This document shows, in pieces, positions 6,301 to 7,421 of a stretch of 7,421 bases of DNA. How positions within the stretch are numbered: position 1 is the stretch's first letter; the number at the start of each line of letters is the position of its first letter. The notes beneath the pieces are model-generated. The model was not told the DNA's origin and did no database searches. It saw only the letters and a program-made list of their open reading frames with translations. Both the position numbers and the translations under genes were made by a program. The stretch is from Sutterellaceae bacterium (GTDB lineage Bacteria; Pseudomonadota; Gammaproteobacteria; Burkholderiales; Burkholderiaceae_F), in the NCBI GenBank assembly GCA_030531135.1, contig JAUNOJ010000081.1, positions 1-7,421 on the forward strand. Reading direction: 5' to 3'.

Positions 6301-6320
6301 GTGAGGAACTTCGCAACCCA

Positions 6321-6347
6321 TGCTGCCGACGGTAAAAACCGACAGCA
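6321..6347 (-). repeat. Leader hairpin upstream of the attenuator-like terminator
   Basis: Read leftward, TGCTGTCG (6347-6340) pairs with CGGCAGCA (6328-6321), 8 bp including one G-U, around a T-rich loop. It would be the structure just before the alternative pairing segment at 6315-6308. Confidence 0.5.
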
Positions 6348-6395
6348 AATTCAAAATGCATTGAGAGCCGTGGCTCAATTGAGAAATTCAGTATT

Positions 6396-6469
6396 TACCC
6401 TAGGCCGGAAGCAGTGCACGCATTTAACCGAAAGCACCGACGTGCACCGTTTCCGGATTTCATAGGGTA
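6396..6469. repeat. Large imperfect stem-loop, about 74 nt
   Basis: Three complementary blocks stack in order. Read leftward: TACCCTA (6469-6463) with TAGGGTA (6402-6396), 7 bp; CCGGAA (6456-6451) with TTCCGG (6410-6405), 6 bp; and CGGTGCACG (6449-6441) with CGTGCACTG (6420-6412), 9 bp with one G-U. A single A/C mismatch separates the last two. An asymmetric internal loop (6 nt against 2 nt) separates the first two, and the apical loop is 20 nt. There is no T-tract, so it is not a terminator. Confidence 0.7.
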
Positions 6470-6500
6470 TTTCAAACGTGTGAGAGATTTGCCTCTTTAT

Positions 6501-6550
6501 GAATCGACCGATGCCCGTTGTCCTTACGAAGGCTTTATAGTCGTCGATTC
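6501..6550. repeat. 8-bp inverted repeat enclosing a small hairpin
   Basis: GAATCGAC (6501-6508) and GTCGATTC (6543-6550) are exact complements 34 nt apart. Inside, CCTT-ACG-AAGG (6522-6532) forms a small hairpin. Meaning unknown; part of the structured stretch. Confidence 0.45.
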
Positions 6551-6591
6551 TTTTCGTTGTAGTTATGCGCCTCGTTCCTTAGTGAGACGTC

Positions 6592-6638
6592 GGGCTCTTG
6601 GTAGACTGCGCGAGCCCTAAAACCGTTAAAGCTACCAA
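6592..6638 (+). repeat. Hairpin with loop complementary to downstream sequence (possible pseudoknot)
   Basis: GGGCTC (6592-6597) pairs with GAGCCC (6612-6617). The loop begins with TTGGTAG (6598-6604), which is the exact complement of CTACCAA (6632-6638) outside the stem. The same pairings are available on the other strand. The loop-crossing geometry is tight (0 nt between strands), so one end pair may open. Confidence 0.4.
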
Positions 6639-6642
6639 CGGC
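6619..6642 (-). terminator. Weak terminator after the Phd-like gene
   Basis: Read leftward, CCGTT (6641-6637) pairs with AACGG (6627-6623) and is followed by TTTT (6622-6619). It starts 27 nt past the stop of the small gene at 6669. The stem is only 5-6 bp, and part of it overlaps the CTACCAA segment of the possible pseudoknot. Confidence 0.35.
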
Positions 6643-6668
6643 GGACAAGTGACCTCGTCCTAAATGTG

Positions 6669-6995
6669 TTACGGATCCATGTCCGTGTCCAAAGCCCGTG
6701 CGCGATCCACAAAATGCGGCGGAACCAAGCAGCAGCGAGCCAAACCGTGCGAGGTGATCATAAACATTGCCTTGTCGCTTTCGATGCGTGCGCAGCAATG
6801 CGCCAGTTTGCTGTAAAGATTCGTCGCGGCGATATGTTCGCACATCGAAGATTCTTCTTCCGTCAACAGCGAAGGGTGTGCCACGATGCAATACGGCTGG
6901 TCGTGGCGCGTGACCATCACAGCATGACCAAATCGCGCTTTTTGCGCCTGTTTGGCAAAATGAGCCGTCAGGACGCCATACTCGATAGTTTGCAT
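6669..6995 (-). CDS. Small protein with two tandem Phd/YefM-like repeats (orphan antitoxin-like)
   Basis: The 108-residue product starts at ATG 6995 behind GGAGGT with a 6-nt spacer, a very strong ribosome site; the frame also contains a TTG at 7010 that overlaps that site and is rejected. Residues 4-44 (helix then AVMVTRHDQPYCIVAHPSLL) resemble the N-terminal DNA-binding and dimerisation half of Phd/YefM antitoxins. Residues 55-96 (ATNLYSKLAHCCARIESDKA, then MFMITSHGLARCCLVPPHF) repeat the same pattern with one indel. It may therefore be a single-chain double Phd-like fold, acting as a DNA-binding regulator. No toxin gene lies beside it: 6668-6240 has none, and the other side is non-coding. 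It is cysteine-rich, with five Cys. No signal peptide or membrane segment is seen. The coding call is firm; the family is inferred from pattern only. Confidence 0.7.
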   Translation of the reverse strand: MQTIEYGVLTAHFAKQAQKARFGHAVMVTRHDQPYCIVAHPSLLTEEESSMCEHIAATNLYSKLAHCCARIESDKAMFMITSHGLARCCLVPPHFVDRARALDTDMDP

Positions 6996-7112
6996 TTGCG
7001 TACCTCCCAAATCGATTGAGTGTTACGCAACCCCCAATCCTCACAGTCCAATTTTATTCGCTAACTCTGTCCGAATAGTGGCACACCTTTGCGTTAAGCC
7101 ATGATTTTGTTG

Positions 7113-7141
7113 AAATTTGTTCCGCCAATCCCAACAAATTT
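7113..7141. promoter_or_regulatory. Operator-like inverted repeat between divergent genes
   Basis: AAATTTGTT (7113-7121) and AACAAATTT (7133-7141) are perfect complements separated by 11 nt. Spaced A/T-rich half-sites between divergent genes are typical of a dimeric regulator's binding site. The adjacent Phd-like protein is one candidate ligand, by analogy with autoregulating antitoxins. An alternative is a LysR-type site. Confidence 0.45.
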
Positions 7142-7242
7142 GAAACGGTTGTCGAAACATCTTTGCCTCTTACACGAAAAACGGCTCTAACGCGTTTTCC
7201 CTAAAGCGTTTTGCGGGTATTGTCTGACAAGTATCAAAGAGC

Positions 7243-7270
7243 CCCGAAACATCGGGCAACTTTGCCCTTT
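7243..7270 (+). promoter_or_regulatory. Two mutually exclusive hairpins upstream of the right-edge gene
   Basis: CCCGA-AACA-TCGGG (7243-7256) and GGGCAA-CT-TTGCCC (7254-7267) share GGG at 7254-7256, so only one can form. The second is followed by TTT (7268-7270), a weak terminator-like tail. This could be an attenuation device for the gene at 7403; the short T-run makes it tentative. Confidence 0.3.
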
Positions 7271-7402
7271 AGCCCTATGAAATCGGACGAAATCCTGACA
7301 CAATCCGAGATGTTGTCGTTCGACATCGGTTTTGCACCTTTCCCCTTGGAAGGCAGTCAAGGCTTGAGTCGACTTAACTTTTGATTTTGTAGAGACACAC
7401 CA

Positions 7403-7421
7403 ATGGCAATTATCGTTCACA
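7403..7421 (+). CDS. Start of a rightward gene, possibly aspartate kinase (partial)
   Basis: Only ATG and five further codons are inside the window, reading MAIIVH before the edge. Betaproteobacterial aspartokinases, as I recall them, begin MALIVHKYGGTSMGS or similar, which makes lysC the best guess. That enzyme phosphorylates aspartate at the entry to lysine, threonine and methionine synthesis. The ribosome site is weak (AGAGA, 7 nt upstream). Six residues cannot establish a family, and a chance ATG is possible. Confidence 0.4.

Larger units (their letters stand above)
6301..6668. other. Structured non-coding region upstream of the dehydratase gene
   Basis: No reading frame here resembles a protein on either strand. 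The stretch is dense in potential RNA structure: 6321-6347, a 10-bp palindrome CTCAATTGAG (6374-6383), the large stem at 6396-6469, GAATCGAC/GTCGATTC (6501-6508 with 6543-6550), and the hairpin-pseudoknot at 6592-6638. A leftward TATAAA (6539-6534) could be a -10, but its -35 is weak. I do not recognise a known riboswitch or housekeeping RNA. A leader RNA or small RNA is an inference. Confidence 0.5.
7011..7402. other. Divergent intergenic region, no supported gene
   Basis: It separates the leftward Phd-like gene from a rightward gene at the edge. It holds a 9-bp inverted repeat (7113-7141), a leftward TAAAAT (7056-7051) that could be the -10 of the small gene but lacks a good -35, the palindrome AACGCGTT (7189-7196), TTGTC-T-GACAA (7220-7230), and two overlapping hairpins at 7243-7267. 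A 35-codon frame (7277-7384) ends 18 nt before the next ATG but has no ribosome site and no recognisable content. Confidence 0.55.

Noticed and set aside
6239..6361. 41-residue N-terminal extension of the dehydratase from ATG 6361
   Set aside because: It would translate through the terminator hairpin, and family members start just before the DLDTP motif; the open frame is probably chance.
6414..6620. 68-codon rightward ORF
   Set aside because: Arg-rich with no family resemblance, no ribosome site, and it lies in the structured non-coding stretch.
6240..6660. Known housekeeping RNAs or riboswitches (tmRNA, RNase P, 6S, SRP RNA, glycine, cobalamin, guanidine)
   Set aside because: None of their conserved core motifs is visible on either strand; only generic stem-loops are.
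6535..7044. 169-codon leftward ORF overlapping the Phd-like gene
   Set aside because: It is a different frame over a gene with a much better ribosome site, and its product shows no coherent domain.
7187..7420. 77-codon leftward ORF at the right edge
   Set aside because: It overlaps the probable rightward gene start and an intergenic region with palindromes; no ribosome site or family resemblance.

Overview
This window looks like a housekeeping stretch of a betaproteobacterial chromosome, plausibly Burkholderiales and perhaps a Sutterellaceae-like gut commensal. That placement is inferred from protein flavour: TrpE/TrpG, a D-threo-3-hydroxyaspartate dehydratase-like enzyme, and a right-edge start reading MAIIVH that resembles betaproteobacterial aspartokinases. 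No sequence search was possible. There is no CRISPR array, insertion sequence, rRNA or tRNA that I can support.

Layout, left to right. Bases 1-490 hold no convincing gene. They contain a strong leftward terminator (61-96), many hairpins, and the upstream region of a rightward AMP-forming long-chain acyl-CoA ligase (491-2332, GTG start). That gene ends in a clear intrinsic terminator (2362-2398) and converges on a leftward trp operon. Between them are a 16-bp-arm palindrome and a nested inverted repeat. The leftward operon is promoter (4997-4969), a Trp-rich leader peptide trpL (4914-4801), an attenuator-like zone, trpE (4582-3086) and trpG (3063-2494). trpD and trpC do not follow, so the rest of the pathway must be elsewhere. 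Upstream of the operon, also leftward, is a PLP-dependent D-serine/D-threo-3-hydroxyaspartate dehydratase-like enzyme (6238-5111) with its own terminator (5082-5044).

The most unusual region is 6239-6668. It is about 430 bases without a supported gene, rich in RNA structure, and ends in a 15-bp terminator hairpin whose seven-T tail touches the ATG of the dehydratase gene. That arrangement suggests transcription attenuation or ribosome-site sequestration. Further right is a small leftward gene (6995-6669) for an orphan protein that appears to contain two tandem Phd/YefM-like repeats with no toxin partner. The final approximately 390 non-coding bases hold an operator-like inverted repeat and two mutually exclusive hairpins, ahead of the first six codons of a rightward gene, possibly lysC.

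Functionally, the two best-supported units are fatty-acid activation and the first step of tryptophan synthesis from chorismate (TrpE plus the TrpG glutaminase). The sequence itself shows Trp-codon-based attenuation as a likely control of trpEG. The dehydratase appears to be under a separate leader-RNA control of unknown signal.
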